Notes: generated by a model not told the origin, from the sequence alone. A DNA stretch of 8,555 bases from Acidimicrobiaceae bacterium (GCA_002699725.1 PACE01000050.1:1-8555), one strand, 5' to 3'; positions 1-8,373 are shown, numbered from the stretch's first letter. A program made the numbers and translations.

Positions 1-985
1 GCCAGGTTCGAGGCGGTCTACGGCACGACGATCCCCGCCCAGAACGGATGGAACCTCACCGAGATGTTCGATGCCATGGGCCGGGACGAACTCAAGGCCC
101 TGTGGGTCATCGGCGAGAACCCGGCCGATTCCGAGGCCGACGTCAGCCATGCCCGTGAACTGCTTGGGAAGCTCGACGTGATGGTGGTCCAGGACGTGTT
201 CATGACCCGGACCGCCGAGATGGCCGACGTGGTCCTCCCGGCCGCTCTCGGTTGGGCCGAGTCCGACGGCACCGTCACCAACAGCGAGCGCCGCGTCCAG
301 CGCACCCGTGCCGCCGTGCCCCCGCCCGGCCAGGCCCGTCAGGAGATCGACATCATCGCCGACCTGGCTGAGCGCATGGGCGCCACCGACTGGGGTCGGC
401 CGACCGCAGAGGAACTCTGGGAGGAACTCCGAACGCTCTCGCCCATGCACACCGGCATGTCGTGGGAGCGCCTCGAGGCCGAGGGCGGCATCCAGTGGCC
501 GTGCCCCGAGGAGGGCCACCCCGGCAGCCCGTTCCTGCACGGCCGCCTCTGGGAGGATCCGATCGGTGGACGACCCGCCCCGTTCTCGTGCGTCCCCTGG
601 AAGCCGCCGATCGACGAACTCACGGATGAGTTCCCGCTGCGGCTCACCACCGGTCGGGCCCTCGACTCGTACAACACCGGTGTCCAGACCGACAAGTACA
701 ACTCGCCCATCCGCTCGGGGGAGGCACTCGACCTCTCCGCTGCGGACGCCGCCGCGCTCGGCGTCGTGGCCGGTGAGCGGGTCAGCGTCTCGTCCCGCCG
801 TGGCACGATCGAGATGACCGTCGCCATCGACGCCAGCCTGCAGGTGGGGTTGGCCTTCACGACATTCCACTTCCCCGAACTCGCCGACGTCAACCAACTG
901 ACCTGCGACGCCTACGACCCCAAGTCCGGCACCGCCGAGTTCAAGGCTGCGGCCATCCGGGTCGACAAGCTGGGGTCCCTGGTCG

Positions 986-993
<8 letters not shown>
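1..993 (+). CDS. fdhA: Formate dehydrogenase catalytic (molybdopterin) subunit, C-terminal part (5' truncated by window)
   Basis: The reading frame is open from base 1, so the gene starts upstream; 330 residues are visible. It is the C-terminal part of a bis-MGD molybdenum/tungsten oxidoreductase of the cytoplasmic formate dehydrogenase type, oxidising formate to CO2 and passing electrons to the partner subunits encoded next. Visible marks are a cofactor-binding stretch (LWVIGENPADSE, about 34-45), VVLPAALGWAESDGTVTNSERRVQ (about 77-100, the FDH-like 'DGT-TN-ERRVQ' block), and the C-terminal molydopterin dinucleotide-binding beta-barrel from about 211. The barrel includes RLTTGRALDSYNTG (about 214-227), TTFHFPELADVN (about 287-298) and DPKSGTAEFKAAAIRV (about 306-321), typical of FDH rather than nitrate reductase. 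The Cys/Sec active-site residue and any N-terminal Fe4S4 module lie outside the window. Its stop overlaps the start of the next gene by 8 nt, showing one operon. Family is confident; formate as substrate is inferred from the FDH-like C-terminus and NuoEF-type partner. Confidence 0.9.
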
Positions 994-2772
<1,779 letters not shown>

Positions 2773-2776
<4 letters not shown>

Positions 2777-3636
2777 ACGACGTGCCGGTGCCCACCCCGC
2801 GCCGCCTGGTGGAACTCACGATCGACGACCGGACCGTCCGGGTCCCCGAGGGCTCGACGATCCTCGACGCCTGCCACCAGGAGGGCATCGACACGCCGAC
2901 GCTTTGCTGGGCCGAGAACCTCACGCCCGTCAACGTCTGTCGCGTGTGCGTCGTCGAGGTCGAGAACTCGCGGGTGCTCGTGCCCTCCTGTTCCCGTGCG
3001 GCGGAGGACGGCATGGTCGTGGCCACCGACTCCGAGCGGGTCCGTACCAGCCGAAAGATGGTCTACGAACTCCTGGCATCGTCGGTCGACCTCGATCGGG
3101 CGGACGACGAGGTCCACGCCTGGATGGACCACTACGGCTGTGATCCCGGTCGCATGGGAGACAAGGCCGACATCGCCACCGTGGCTCAGCCACCGAAGGT
3201 CCAGGACGACCTCTATGTCCGCGACTATGAACGCTGCATCCTCTGCTACAAGTGCGTCGAGGCCTGTGGCGACGATGCCCAGTTCACCTTCGCCATCGCC
3301 ACGGCGGGGCGGGGCTTCGACGCCCACATCTCCACCGAGTTCGACGTCACGCTGCCCGACTCCGCCTGCGTCTACTGCGGCAACTGCATCGGCGTCTGCC
3401 CGACGGGCGCACTCGTGTTCAAGACCGAGCACGACATGCGCGAGGAGGGCACCTGGGACGAGGACGCCCAGGCCGTCACCACCACGGTCTGCTCGTTCTG
3501 TGGAGTGGGCTGCAACCTTGAACTGCACGTCCAGGATGAGCAGATCGTCAAGGTGACCTCGCCAGCCGACCACTCGATCACGAACGGCCACCTCTGCATC
3601 AAGGGCCGCTTCGGCTGGCAGCACGCGCAGTCGTAG
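2773..3636 (+). CDS. Iron-sulfur subunit resembling the N-terminal half of an FDH alpha chain (2Fe-2S, 2x 4Fe-4S, Fe4S4-MGD module)
   Basis: This 287-residue soluble protein is built like the first part of an NAD-dependent FDH alpha chain or NuoG. A 2Fe-2S ferredoxin domain carries C45-x10-C56-x2-C59-x13-C73. Next comes a linker where the usual His(Cys)3 cluster motif is not recognisable (only H115, H120 and C123). A two-cluster ferredoxin domain follows with C155-x2-C158-x2-C161-x3-C165 and C199-x2-C202-x2-C205-x3-C209. Last is a complete molybdopterin-type Fe4S4 module: C240-x2-C243-x3-C247 and C275 in HLCIKGRFGW. The protein stops six residues after that motif, just where the cofactor-binding domain normally begins. 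Being the third gene of the operon, it probably supplies in trans the electron wire and proximal cluster for the catalytic subunit encoded first. The start overlaps the NuoEF stop (ATGA) and has a good SD. Domain identity is seen; the split-alpha role is inferred, because the N-terminus of the catalytic gene is not visible. Confidence 0.88.
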
Positions 3637-3643
3637 TCGTGGT

Positions 3644-3659
3644 GGCCCGGGGCCGGGCC
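3644..3659. terminator. GC-only hairpin between convergent genes (possible bidirectional terminator)
   Basis: GGCCCGG-GG-CCGGGCC is a perfect 7-bp inverted repeat (in RNA more likely 6 bp with a 4-nt loop). It lies in the 24 nt between the stops of the FDH operon and the converging methyltransferase gene. There is no T-tract on either side, so termination is plausible from position and strength but not from canonical form. Confidence 0.45.
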
Positions 3660-3660
3660 C

Positions 3661-4293
3661 TCAGGCAGCGTCGCCTGCCTTGCGCAGGGTGACCACCCAA
3701 CCCTCGATGCCGGCGGCCGGAAGGTGCTCGCCGTGCTGGCGGGACGTGACGGTGGCGAGGCCGTCTGCCTCCACGGCGTCGAACTCGGCTGGCATTGAGC
3801 CCTCGTCCCAGAAGTGGTCGTTCAGGCCGACGACGACGACCCCGCCGGGGAGGACGACTCGCAGCACCTCCCGGATGGCATCGGCCCGGATGTGCCCGAA
3901 CGAGAATACGCCGACGGCCGTCGCCGCGTCATAGGTGGCATCAGCGACGTCGATCCCCTGGTTCAGGTCCGCCTCGAAGAGAGTTCTGTAGGCGCCGGTC
4001 TCGACGGCCAGGACGAGCATGGAGGGGGAGAGGTCGCAGCCGTCGATCAACGCATAGCCGCCCCGGGCCAGTGCCACTCCGGAGAGGCCGCTCCCGCAAC
4101 CTACGTCGAGAATCCTGGCATCGGGACCGACGCCCGAGGCCAGGAGGGCGCGGGTGCAGCGCCCGGGCTGGGCATACCGGTTCTCCTCGCCGATCTCGAC
4201 GTCGTAACTCCCTGCCCAGGCTTCGTAGTGCGCCAGCGTGGCTTCGGTCGTCTCGAGGCCGTAGGAGGAAGGGAGGAATTTCTCGTCGCTCAA
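3661..4293 (-). CDS. Class I SAM-dependent methyltransferase (METTL27/WBSCR27-like)
   Basis: This 210-residue protein has a Rossmann-fold methyltransferase core. Motif I is ILDVGCGSG (61-69), the acidic end of beta-2 is IDGCDLSPSML (83-93), motif II-like DAATAVGVFSFGHI lies at about 122-135, and VLRVVLPGGVVVVGLN follows (about 143-158). The N-terminal block LETTEATLAHYEAWAGSYD (13-31) resembles the 'Y-x-W-A-x-x-YD' lead-in of METTL27/WBSCR27-like small-molecule methyltransferases. The substrate cannot be read from the sequence. The start is TTG, chosen because AGGAGG lies 8 nt upstream and the N-terminus then fits the family. The gene converges on the FDH operon and diverges from the ABC transporter, so it is a single-gene unit with no clear functional tie to either neighbour. 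Confidence 0.85.
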   Translation of the reverse strand: MSDEKFLPSSYGLETTEATLAHYEAWAGSYDVEIGEENRYAQPGRCTRALLASGVGPDARILDVGCGSGLSGVALARGGYALIDGCDLSPSMLVLAVETGAYRTLFEADLNQGIDVADATYDAATAVGVFSFGHIRADAIREVLRVVLPGGVVVVGLNDHFWDEGSMPAEFDAVEADGLATVTSRQHGEHLPAAGIEGWVVTLRKAGDAA

Positions 4294-4301
4294 GGTGTCG
4301 T

Positions 4302-4307
4302 CCTCCT
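4302..4307 (-). promoter_or_regulatory. Shine-Dalgarno AGGAGG that supports the TTG start of the methyltransferase
   Basis: On the minus strand AGGAGG precedes TTG (4293-4291) by 8 nt. No ATG or GTG lies nearby in frame, so the strong SD is the main reason to accept TTG. Confidence 0.7.
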
Positions 4308-4333
4308 GTCGTGGACGGTCGCGATGCCCCGGC

Positions 4334-4343
4334 AGGTTAGGGT
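4334..4343. promoter_or_regulatory. Candidate overlapping divergent -10 elements
   Basis: AGGTTAGGGT holds TAGGGT on + (4338-4343), facing the ABC transporter, and TAACCT on - (4339-4334), facing the methyltransferase. Both fit TAnnnT and share the central TA. They lie in the only 87-nt divergent gap, 37 nt before the permease ATG and about 40 nt before the methyltransferase TTG. No convincing -35 is seen for either. Short motifs like this occur by chance, so this is tentative. Confidence 0.3.
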
Positions 4344-4368
4344 CCCTCGGCGGATTTCGTCCCGGACC

Positions 4369-4373
4369 GGAGG
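4369..4373 (+). promoter_or_regulatory. Shine-Dalgarno GGAGG for the ABC permease
   Basis: GGAGG sits 7 nt before the ATG at 4381. It fixes the start; the frame stays open far upstream, but only antisense to the methyltransferase gene. Confidence 0.75.
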
Positions 4374-4380
4374 ACCCTTG

Positions 4381-5208
4381 ATGGACAGTGACGCGACGAC
4401 GGCGTCACCCACCCGCCGAAAGCGCGACGCTGGGCGGGTCAGCGATGAACGGCCATGGTGGGACACCTTCCCCTGGTGGGGCGTCGTCATCGCCGCCGTC
4501 CTCATCTGGATGGCAGTCCAGATCGTCCAGAACGACGACTACAACCTCGCCTGGACGCGGATCTACCCGGGCCTGCGCATCACCGTCAGGACGACGTTCC
4601 AGGCGTTCGGAATTGCCCTCTTCATCGGCCTGGTCATCGGCATCGGGCAGATCTCGCGCAACGTTGTCGTCCGCAACCTGTCACGCATCTACGTCGAGTT
4701 CATCCGGGGCATTCCGATCCTGCCCCTGATCTTCATGGTGGCGCTGGTCGTCGTGCCGTGGGCCCAAGACCGATTCCTTCTCGGCTACAGGATCGGTTTC
4801 GAGATGCGGGCGACCGTGACCCTGGCCCTGATCTACGGCGCCTACATGGCGGAGATCTTCCGCGGCGGCATCCAGTCGATCCCGCCCGGCCAGACCGAGG
4901 CTGGTCGGTCACTCGGCCTCACGGGGCGCCAGACCATGCGCTCCGTGGTACTCCCACAGGCCATGCGGGCGATCATCCCTCCGCTCGGCAACGACTTCAT
5001 CGCCGTACTCAAGGACACATCGCTGCTCTCGGTCCTCGGCGTGCTCGAGATCACACAGAAGACCCGTCAGTTCTCGGCGAGCACCTTCAAGTTCCGGGAG
5101 GGCTACTTCGTTGTTGGCTTCACCTACCTCTGCCTCACCCTCGGCCTGTCGATCCTGCTCGGGGTGCTCGAGCGCCGGATGACCAGAGACCGGAAGGGAG
5201 AGCGCTGA
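4381..5208 (+). CDS. Polar amino-acid ABC transporter permease (HisM/GlnP family)
   Basis: This 275-residue inner-membrane permease belongs to the polar amino-acid uptake family. After a charged cytoplasmic N-terminus (1-30) comes a first hydrophobic segment (about 32-50). The family's conserved core follows: [19 protein letters not shown] (about 62-80), helices around 74-90 and 104-126, a helix around 143-158, and a last helix around 241-262. The ATPase-docking EAA loop is clear: [23 protein letters not shown] (158-180), then [15 protein letters not shown] (190-204). One permease gene suggests a homodimeric channel. It sits 1 nt before the ATPase gene, so the pair is cotranscribed. No substrate-binding protein gene is adjacent, which is unusual, so the binding protein must be encoded elsewhere or upstream-independent. 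The substrate is not readable; the aconitase X genes downstream hint at an imino acid such as a hydroxyproline (inference). Confidence 0.93.
   Translation: MDSDATTASPTRRKRDAGRVSDERPWWDTFPWWGVVIAAVLIWMAVQIVQNDDYNLAWTRIYPGLRITVRTTFQAFGIALFIGLVIGIGQISRNVVVRNLSRIYVEFIRGIPILPLIFMVALVVVPWAQDRFLLGYRIGFEMRATVTLALIYGAYMAEIFRGGIQSIPPGQTEAGRSLGLTGRQTMRSVVLPQAMRAIIPPLGNDFIAVLKDTSLLSVLGVLEITQKTRQFSASTFKFREGYFVVGFTYLCLTLGLSILLGVLERRMTRDRKGER
5195..5200 (+). promoter_or_regulatory. Shine-Dalgarno AGGGAG supporting the GTG start of the ABC ATPase
   Basis: AGGGAG ends 9 nt before GTG at 5210, inside the last codons of the permease gene. It supports GTG over the in-frame ATG 33 nt later (codon 12). Confidence 0.5.
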
Positions 5209-5209
5209 G

Positions 5210-5971
5210 GTGGCCATAGACACCGGTTCCAGCACCACCTCGATGATCTCCCTCCGGGGGCTCTCCAAGACGTTCGACAAGACCATCCACGCCGTGCGCG
5301 ACTTCGACCTCGAAATCGCCGAGGGCGAGGTGGTCGTCATCGTGGGCCCCAGCGGCTCCGGCAAGTCGACGGTGCTGCGATGCATCAACCTGCTGGAAGT
5401 GCCCACCGAGGGCTTCGTCACGGTTGACGGCTACGAACTCACCGAGGTCAAGACCGACCTCGACCACGTACGGGCCGAGGTCGGAATGGTCTTCCAGCAG
5501 TTCAACCTCTTCCCGCACCTCACCGTCCTCCAGAACATCACGCTGGCACAGCGCAAGGTGCGAGGGCGTGGCAAGGCCGAGGCCGAGGAAGAGGCGGTCC
5601 GCCAGTTGGTCCGGGTCGGGATCCCCGAGAAGGCCGATGCCTATCCCCGCCAACTCTCGGGTGGCCAGCAGCAGCGCGTCGCCATCGCCCGGTCCCTTGC
5701 CATGGACCCCAAGGTGATGCTCTTCGACGAGCCGACTTCGGCGCTCGACCCGGAGATGGTCAAGGAGGTGCTCGACGTCATGCTCGAGCTCGCCTCCGAG
5801 GGGATGACGATGGTGGTGGTCACCCATGAGATGGGGTTCGCCAAGGCTGCTGCCGATCGCCTCGTGTTCATCGACGAGGGCGAGATCGTCGAGGTCGGAC
5901 CGCCGGAGGAGGTCTTCTCGAACCCGGCGCATGAGCGCACCCGGGCATTCTTCGACAAGATCCTCTACTGA
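5210..5971 (+). CDS. Polar amino-acid ABC transporter ATP-binding protein (GlnQ/HisP family)
   Basis: This 253-residue ABC ATPase energises the permease encoded just before it. It has Walker A GPSGSGKS (46-53), the Q-loop in [17 protein letters not shown] (93-109, the amino-acid subclass signature), the ABC signature LSGGQQQR (149-156), Walker B VMLFDEP (169-175), the D-loop SALD (177-180) and the switch histidine in VVTHEMGFA (203-211). Length and every motif match full-length GlnQ-type proteins, with no sign of decay. Translation is taken from GTG at 5210, one nt after the permease stop, with AGGGAG upstream; the ATG at codon 12 is an alternative. The C-terminus [15 protein letters not shown] is typical of the subfamily. 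The next gene begins 34 nt later on the same strand. Confidence 0.95.
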   Translation: MAIDTGSSTTSMISLRGLSKTFDKTIHAVRDFDLEIAEGEVVVIVGPSGSGKSTVLRCINLLEVPTEGFVTVDGYELTEVKTDLDHVRAEVGMVFQQFNLFPHLTVLQNITLAQRKVRGRGKAEAEEEAVRQLVRVGIPEKADAYPRQLSGGQQQRVAIARSLAMDPKVMLFDEPTSALDPEMVKEVLDVMLELASEGMTMVVVTHEMGFAKAAADRLVFIDEGEIVEVGPPEEVFSNPAHERTRAFFDKILY

Positions 5972-5993
5972 CCCGGCGGACGGGGCGGCCACC

Positions 5994-5999
5994 TACGCT
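5994..5999 (+). promoter_or_regulatory. Candidate -10 (TACGCT) for a leaderless aconitase X transcript
   Basis: TACGCT fits TAnnnT and ends 6 nt before the GTG at 6006, the spacing expected when transcription begins at the start codon. No SD is visible before this GTG, which favours leaderless expression. No good -35 is seen, and a read-through ABC-acnX transcript is equally possible. Confidence 0.3.
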
Positions 6000-6005
6000 G
6001 CGCAG

Positions 6006-7301
6006 GTGGCCCTCCATCTGACCGAAGACGATGTGCGTCGCCTGGACGGGGGCGATGGTCCAGCCGTCCGACTGGCGATGCGAGTGGTGGTCCGCCTGGC
6101 GGAGGCCCTCGGTGCCGAGGAACTGCTCGACATCTCCGCCGCCCATGTCGACTCGTGCCTGTACCACGGGCGGGCTCCGCTGGACTTCGCCGAACGCCTG
6201 GCCGCCGACGGGGCGACCGTCGTCGTGCCCACGACCCTGAACGTGTCGTCGCTCGACCTCCTGCACCCCGACCTGTACCGAGGGGATCCCGAGGAGGGCC
6301 TCCTGGCCCGGCGTCTCATGGATGCCTACGTCGGCATGGGTTGTCGGCCCACCTGGACATGTGCCCCCTACCAACTGGAGGAACGGCCCGCCTTCGGGGA
6401 GCAGATCGCCTGGGCCGAGTCGAACGCCGTCGCCTTCGCCAACTCGGTGCTCGGTGCGCGCACCGACCGCTACGGCGATTTCGTCGACATCTGTGCGGCG
6501 GTCACAGGTCGGGCGCCGGCGGCAGGCCTCCACCTCGACAGGAATCGCCGAGCCACCGTTGTCTTCCGCCTCGGCGGGCTGGCGCCCGAGTTGTACACCA
6601 GTTCGTTGCTTCCCCACGTTCTCGGCACGCTCATCGGTGCGGTGGTCGGGAACCGGGTGCCGGTCATAGACGGCCTGCCCGACCCGCCGGGGGAGGACTG
6701 GCTCAAGGCCCTGGGTGCCGCCGCCGCCTCGGCCGGAAGCGTTGGGATGTTCCACGTCGTCGGAGCGACTCCCGAGGCGCCGACGCTTGATGCGGCCCTC
6801 GGAGGCCACCAGCCCGCCGAGGTGGTCGTCGTGGCGCCTGACGACCTGCGTCGGACCAGAGATCGACTCAATACCGCTCGGCTCGACGGCGCGACGGGTG
6901 ACGCTCTGGCAACCGTCAGCCTGGGAACGCCCCACTACTCCGTGGCGGAGTTCGGGCGGTTCGTGGAGGCACTGGGTGGACGCAGGGTGCACCCCGAGGT
7001 CGACGTGTACATCTCGACGGGCCGGGGGGTCCTCAGCGAGGTCGAGGAACGCGGCTGGGCCGAGATCCTGCGTTCGGTCGGCGTCACCATCGTCACCGAC
7101 ACGTGCACCTATGTGACGCCGATCCTCGCGGACACGACCGGCCCGGCGATGACCGATTCGGCCAAGTGGGCCTACTACGCCCCGGGCAACCTCGGCGTCG
7201 AGGTGGTGTTGGGGAGCACAAGCGAGTGTGCAGAATCGGCTGTCGCCGGACGGGTGGTCCTCGACGAGGCGATCTGGGCCACGGGCTCCCACGATGGCTG
7301 A
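6006..7301 (+). CDS. acnX: Aconitase X large (catalytic) subunit
   Basis: This 431-residue protein is the aconitase X catalytic subunit (formerly DUF521), an Fe-S dehydratase related to aconitase. Characterised bacterial members dehydrate cis-3-hydroxy-L-proline to a pyrroline carboxylate; archaeal ones dehydrate phosphomevalonate. The N-terminus LHLTEDDVRRLDGGDGPA (3-20) is the family opening and fixes the GTG start. AAHVDSCLYHG (45-55), TCAPYQ (118-123), GNRVPVIDGLP (215-225), STGRGVLSEVEERG (337-350), TDTCTYVTPIL (364-374) and GSTSECAESAVAGRVVLDEAIW (403-424) follow. C119, C367 and C408 are the likely cluster ligands by position in family motifs; this is inference, not a structural fit. 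The small subunit is a separate, overlapping gene (two-polypeptide layout rather than a fusion). The upstream amino-acid ABC transporter favours an imino-acid substrate. No pyrroline-carboxylate reductase or proline racemase is in the window. An upstream in-frame extension overlapping the ATPase gene is discarded. Confidence 0.88.
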   Translation: MALHLTEDDVRRLDGGDGPAVRLAMRVVVRLAEALGAEELLDISAAHVDSCLYHGRAPLDFAERLAADGATVVVPTTLNVSSLDLLHPDLYRGDPEEGLLARRLMDAYVGMGCRPTWTCAPYQLEERPAFGEQIAWAESNAVAFANSVLGARTDRYGDFVDICAAVTGRAPAAGLHLDRNRRATVVFRLGGLAPELYTSSLLPHVLGTLIGAVVGNRVPVIDGLPDPPGEDWLKALGAAAASAGSVGMFHVVGATPEAPTLDAALGGHQPAEVVVVAPDDLRRTRDRLNTARLDGATGDALATVSLGTPHYSVAEFGRFVEALGGRRVHPEVDVYISTGRGVLSEVEERGWAEILRSVGVTIVTDTCTYVTPILADTTGPAMTDSAKWAYYAPGNLGVEVVLGSTSECAESAVAGRVVLDEAIWATGSHDG

Positions 7302-7728
7302 GCGGCCGTCCCTCCAGGTCGCCGGCCCGCCAGGTGGCCCTGTCGAAGGCGAGGTGCTGCACCTCGACGAGCCCCTCAGCTTCTGGGGAGGCCTTGATGC
7401 GGCGACCGGTGAGGTGATCGACAGACACCACCCCCAGTCGGGCCTGTCGGTCGCCGGCCGGGTGCTCGTCATGCGCAGTGGCCGCGGCTCGAGTTCGGCG
7501 AGTTCGGTCCTCCTCGAGGCGGTCCGCTGCGGCACGGCACCGGCGGCGATCGTGATGGTCGAGCCGGACGCGATCGTGGCATTGGGTGCGATCGTCGCCG
7601 ACGAGTTGTATGGCTGGCCGCTGCCTGTGGTTCTCGTGAACGAGGCTGAGTTGGCGAAGCTCAGGACGGGAGATCAGGTCCGTATTGAACTCGACGGTTC
7701 GGTTCGGACCATCAACGCTGCGCTCTGA
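7294..7728 (+). CDS. Aconitase X small subunit (swivel domain, DUF126)
   Basis: This 144-residue protein is the mobile 'swivel' domain of aconitase X, closing the active site of the large subunit encoded just before. Family motifs are LSFWGGLDAATGEVIDRHHP (28-47), the loop RSGRGSSSASSVLLE (61-75), whose serine after RG (S66) matches the conserved active-site serine position of the family, and GAIVADELYGWPLPVV (98-113). Length is normal for a stand-alone small subunit. The ATG lies 8 nt inside the end of the large-subunit gene (ATGGCTGA) with no evident SD, so expression is probably by translational coupling, keeping 1:1 stoichiometry. An in-frame start 66 nt upstream would only add residues inside the large-subunit gene and is not favoured. 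Confidence 0.88.
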   Translation: MAERPSLQVAGPPGGPVEGEVLHLDEPLSFWGGLDAATGEVIDRHHPQSGLSVAGRVLVMRSGRGSSSASSVLLEAVRCGTAPAAIVMVEPDAIVALGAIVADELYGWPLPVVLVNEAELAKLRTGDQVRIELDGSVRTINAAL

Positions 7729-7736
7729 CTTCTCCA

Positions 7737-7767
7737 CCGTGGTGGGCGCCACGGGGCACTTCCCGTG
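7737..7767 (+). terminator. Two mutually exclusive hairpins after the aconitase X genes
   Basis: CCGTGG (7737-7742) pairs with CCACGG (7749-7754) over a 6-nt loop. Alternatively CACGGG (7750-7755) pairs with CCCGTG (7762-7767) over a 6-nt loop. The two share bases and cannot form together. They lie 8 nt after the stop of the small-subunit gene, so may help end that operon, but no T-tract follows on this strand. Confidence 0.35.
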
Positions 7768-7779
7768 TCCTTCCCGGGG

Positions 7780-7805
7780 AAAAAGAGGCGGGTGGTCACC
7801 ACCCG
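7780..7805 (-). terminator. Intrinsic terminator of the AhpD-like selenoprotein gene
   Basis: Read on the minus strand, CGGGTGG-TGA-CCACCCG forms a 7-bp stem with a 3-nt loop, followed by CCTC and five T residues (7784-7780). It begins 4 nt after the stop codon of the AhpD-like gene, a canonical Rho-independent layout. Its position after the distal stop at 7810 also supports the two reading-frame halves being one gene. Confidence 0.8.
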
Positions 7806-7809
7806 TCCA

Positions 7810-8373
7810 TCAGGATTCGTCGGGGATCCAGGGTTCGGCGGTAATTCCGAGGCCGTCGGCAATGCGGTTGGCGTAGGCGTAGTAGGCGGTCACCTCGGCG
7901 ATGTCGAGGATGTCGCGATCGCTGAACCCGGCCGTTCGAAGGGCGCCGATGTCGGCCTCGGTGACCTTTCCAGGCGAGGTGGTCAGCAGGATCGCGTACT
8001 CGAGCATCGCTCGGCGCTGATCCGAGATCGGCGCAGAGCGCCAGTCGGCCTCGACGGCATCGGCCAGGCCATCGTCCCGGAGGAGTCGGCGCAGACCGCG
8101 CCGATGGTGGGCCACTCAATAGTGACAGTGGTTCTCGAGGCTGACCACGAGTGCGATGAGCTCCCGCTCGACCTTGCGCAGCGTGCTGGTCCCCGCCATC
8201 GCCGACGTGTAGAGGCCCAGGTGGGCGCTCAGCCCCCGGGGGTTCAGGGAGTGGACGGCCATGATGTGGTCGACGCGACTGTGGACGGGGTCGACGACCT
8301 CGGCGTGGAGTTCGGCGAGGGATCCTCCCCCGTCCACCCAGTCGCCGTCGGGAACGGTCAGGATCCATGCCAT
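7810..8373 (-). CDS. AhpD-like (carboxymuconolactone decarboxylase family) selenoprotein, UGA = Sec86
   Basis: Reading through one TGA (8118-8116) gives a 187-residue protein that aligns end to end with the AhpD/peroxidase-related CMD family. The N-terminus is MAWILTVPDG, the helix HSLNPRGLSAHLGLY follows (about 41-55), then the catalytic block E71-x11-C83-H-Y-Sec86-x3-H90 and the C-terminal helix YYAYANRIADGLGI (about 164-177). M. tuberculosis AhpD has the same E-x11-C-x2-C-x3-H pattern; here the TGA sits exactly on the second cysteine, the one thought to attack peroxide. No other in-frame stop occurs, conservation continues in the same frame beyond it, and a SECIS-like hairpin follows. The likely role is thiol/selenol peroxidase or a related redox activity; substrate unknown. 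The ATG at 8373 is chosen because 'MAW-I-TVP' is the family's usual start. ATG at 8394 or TTG at 8508 would add 7 or 45 residues without family resemblance; no strong SD marks any of them. The alternative is a nonsense mutation or sequencing error. Confidence 0.87.
8086..8118 (-). promoter_or_regulatory. Bacterial SECIS element with its UGA selenocysteine codon
   Basis: On the minus strand, UGA (8118-8116) is followed by a perfect 7-bp stem, UCGGCGC (8104-8098) with GCGCCGA (8092-8086), closing a 5-nt loop GGUCU (8097-8093). Bacterial SECIS elements lie inside the coding region just after UGA and present a GU in the apical loop to SelB. Here GGU occupies nt 19-21 after UGA. In E. coli fdhF the codons GGU CUG also occupy the 7th and 8th positions after UGA, with the same GGUCU in the loop. 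The bulged U of the E. coli element is not evident, and the stem here is stronger. Confidence 0.82.

Noticed and set aside
3637..3663. Second possible selenocysteine UGA: methyltransferase stop TGA followed by a strong hairpin
   Set aside because: Translation beyond the TGA gives Gly/Pro/Arg repeats with no domain. The hairpin loop lacks a GU at the right distance, and the methyltransferase is already full length.
3814..4380. 189-residue N-terminal extension of the ABC permease
   Set aside because: It would run antisense through the methyltransferase gene. The ATG at 4381 has a good SD and gives the family's normal length.
5826..6005. 60-residue extension of the aconitase X large subunit
   Set aside because: It overlaps most of the end of the ATPase gene in another frame, and family members begin at the LTEDD region.
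5868..7535. 555-residue open frame antisense to aconitase X
   Set aside because: High-GC shadow frame without domain features; the sense strand encodes clear aconitase X motifs.
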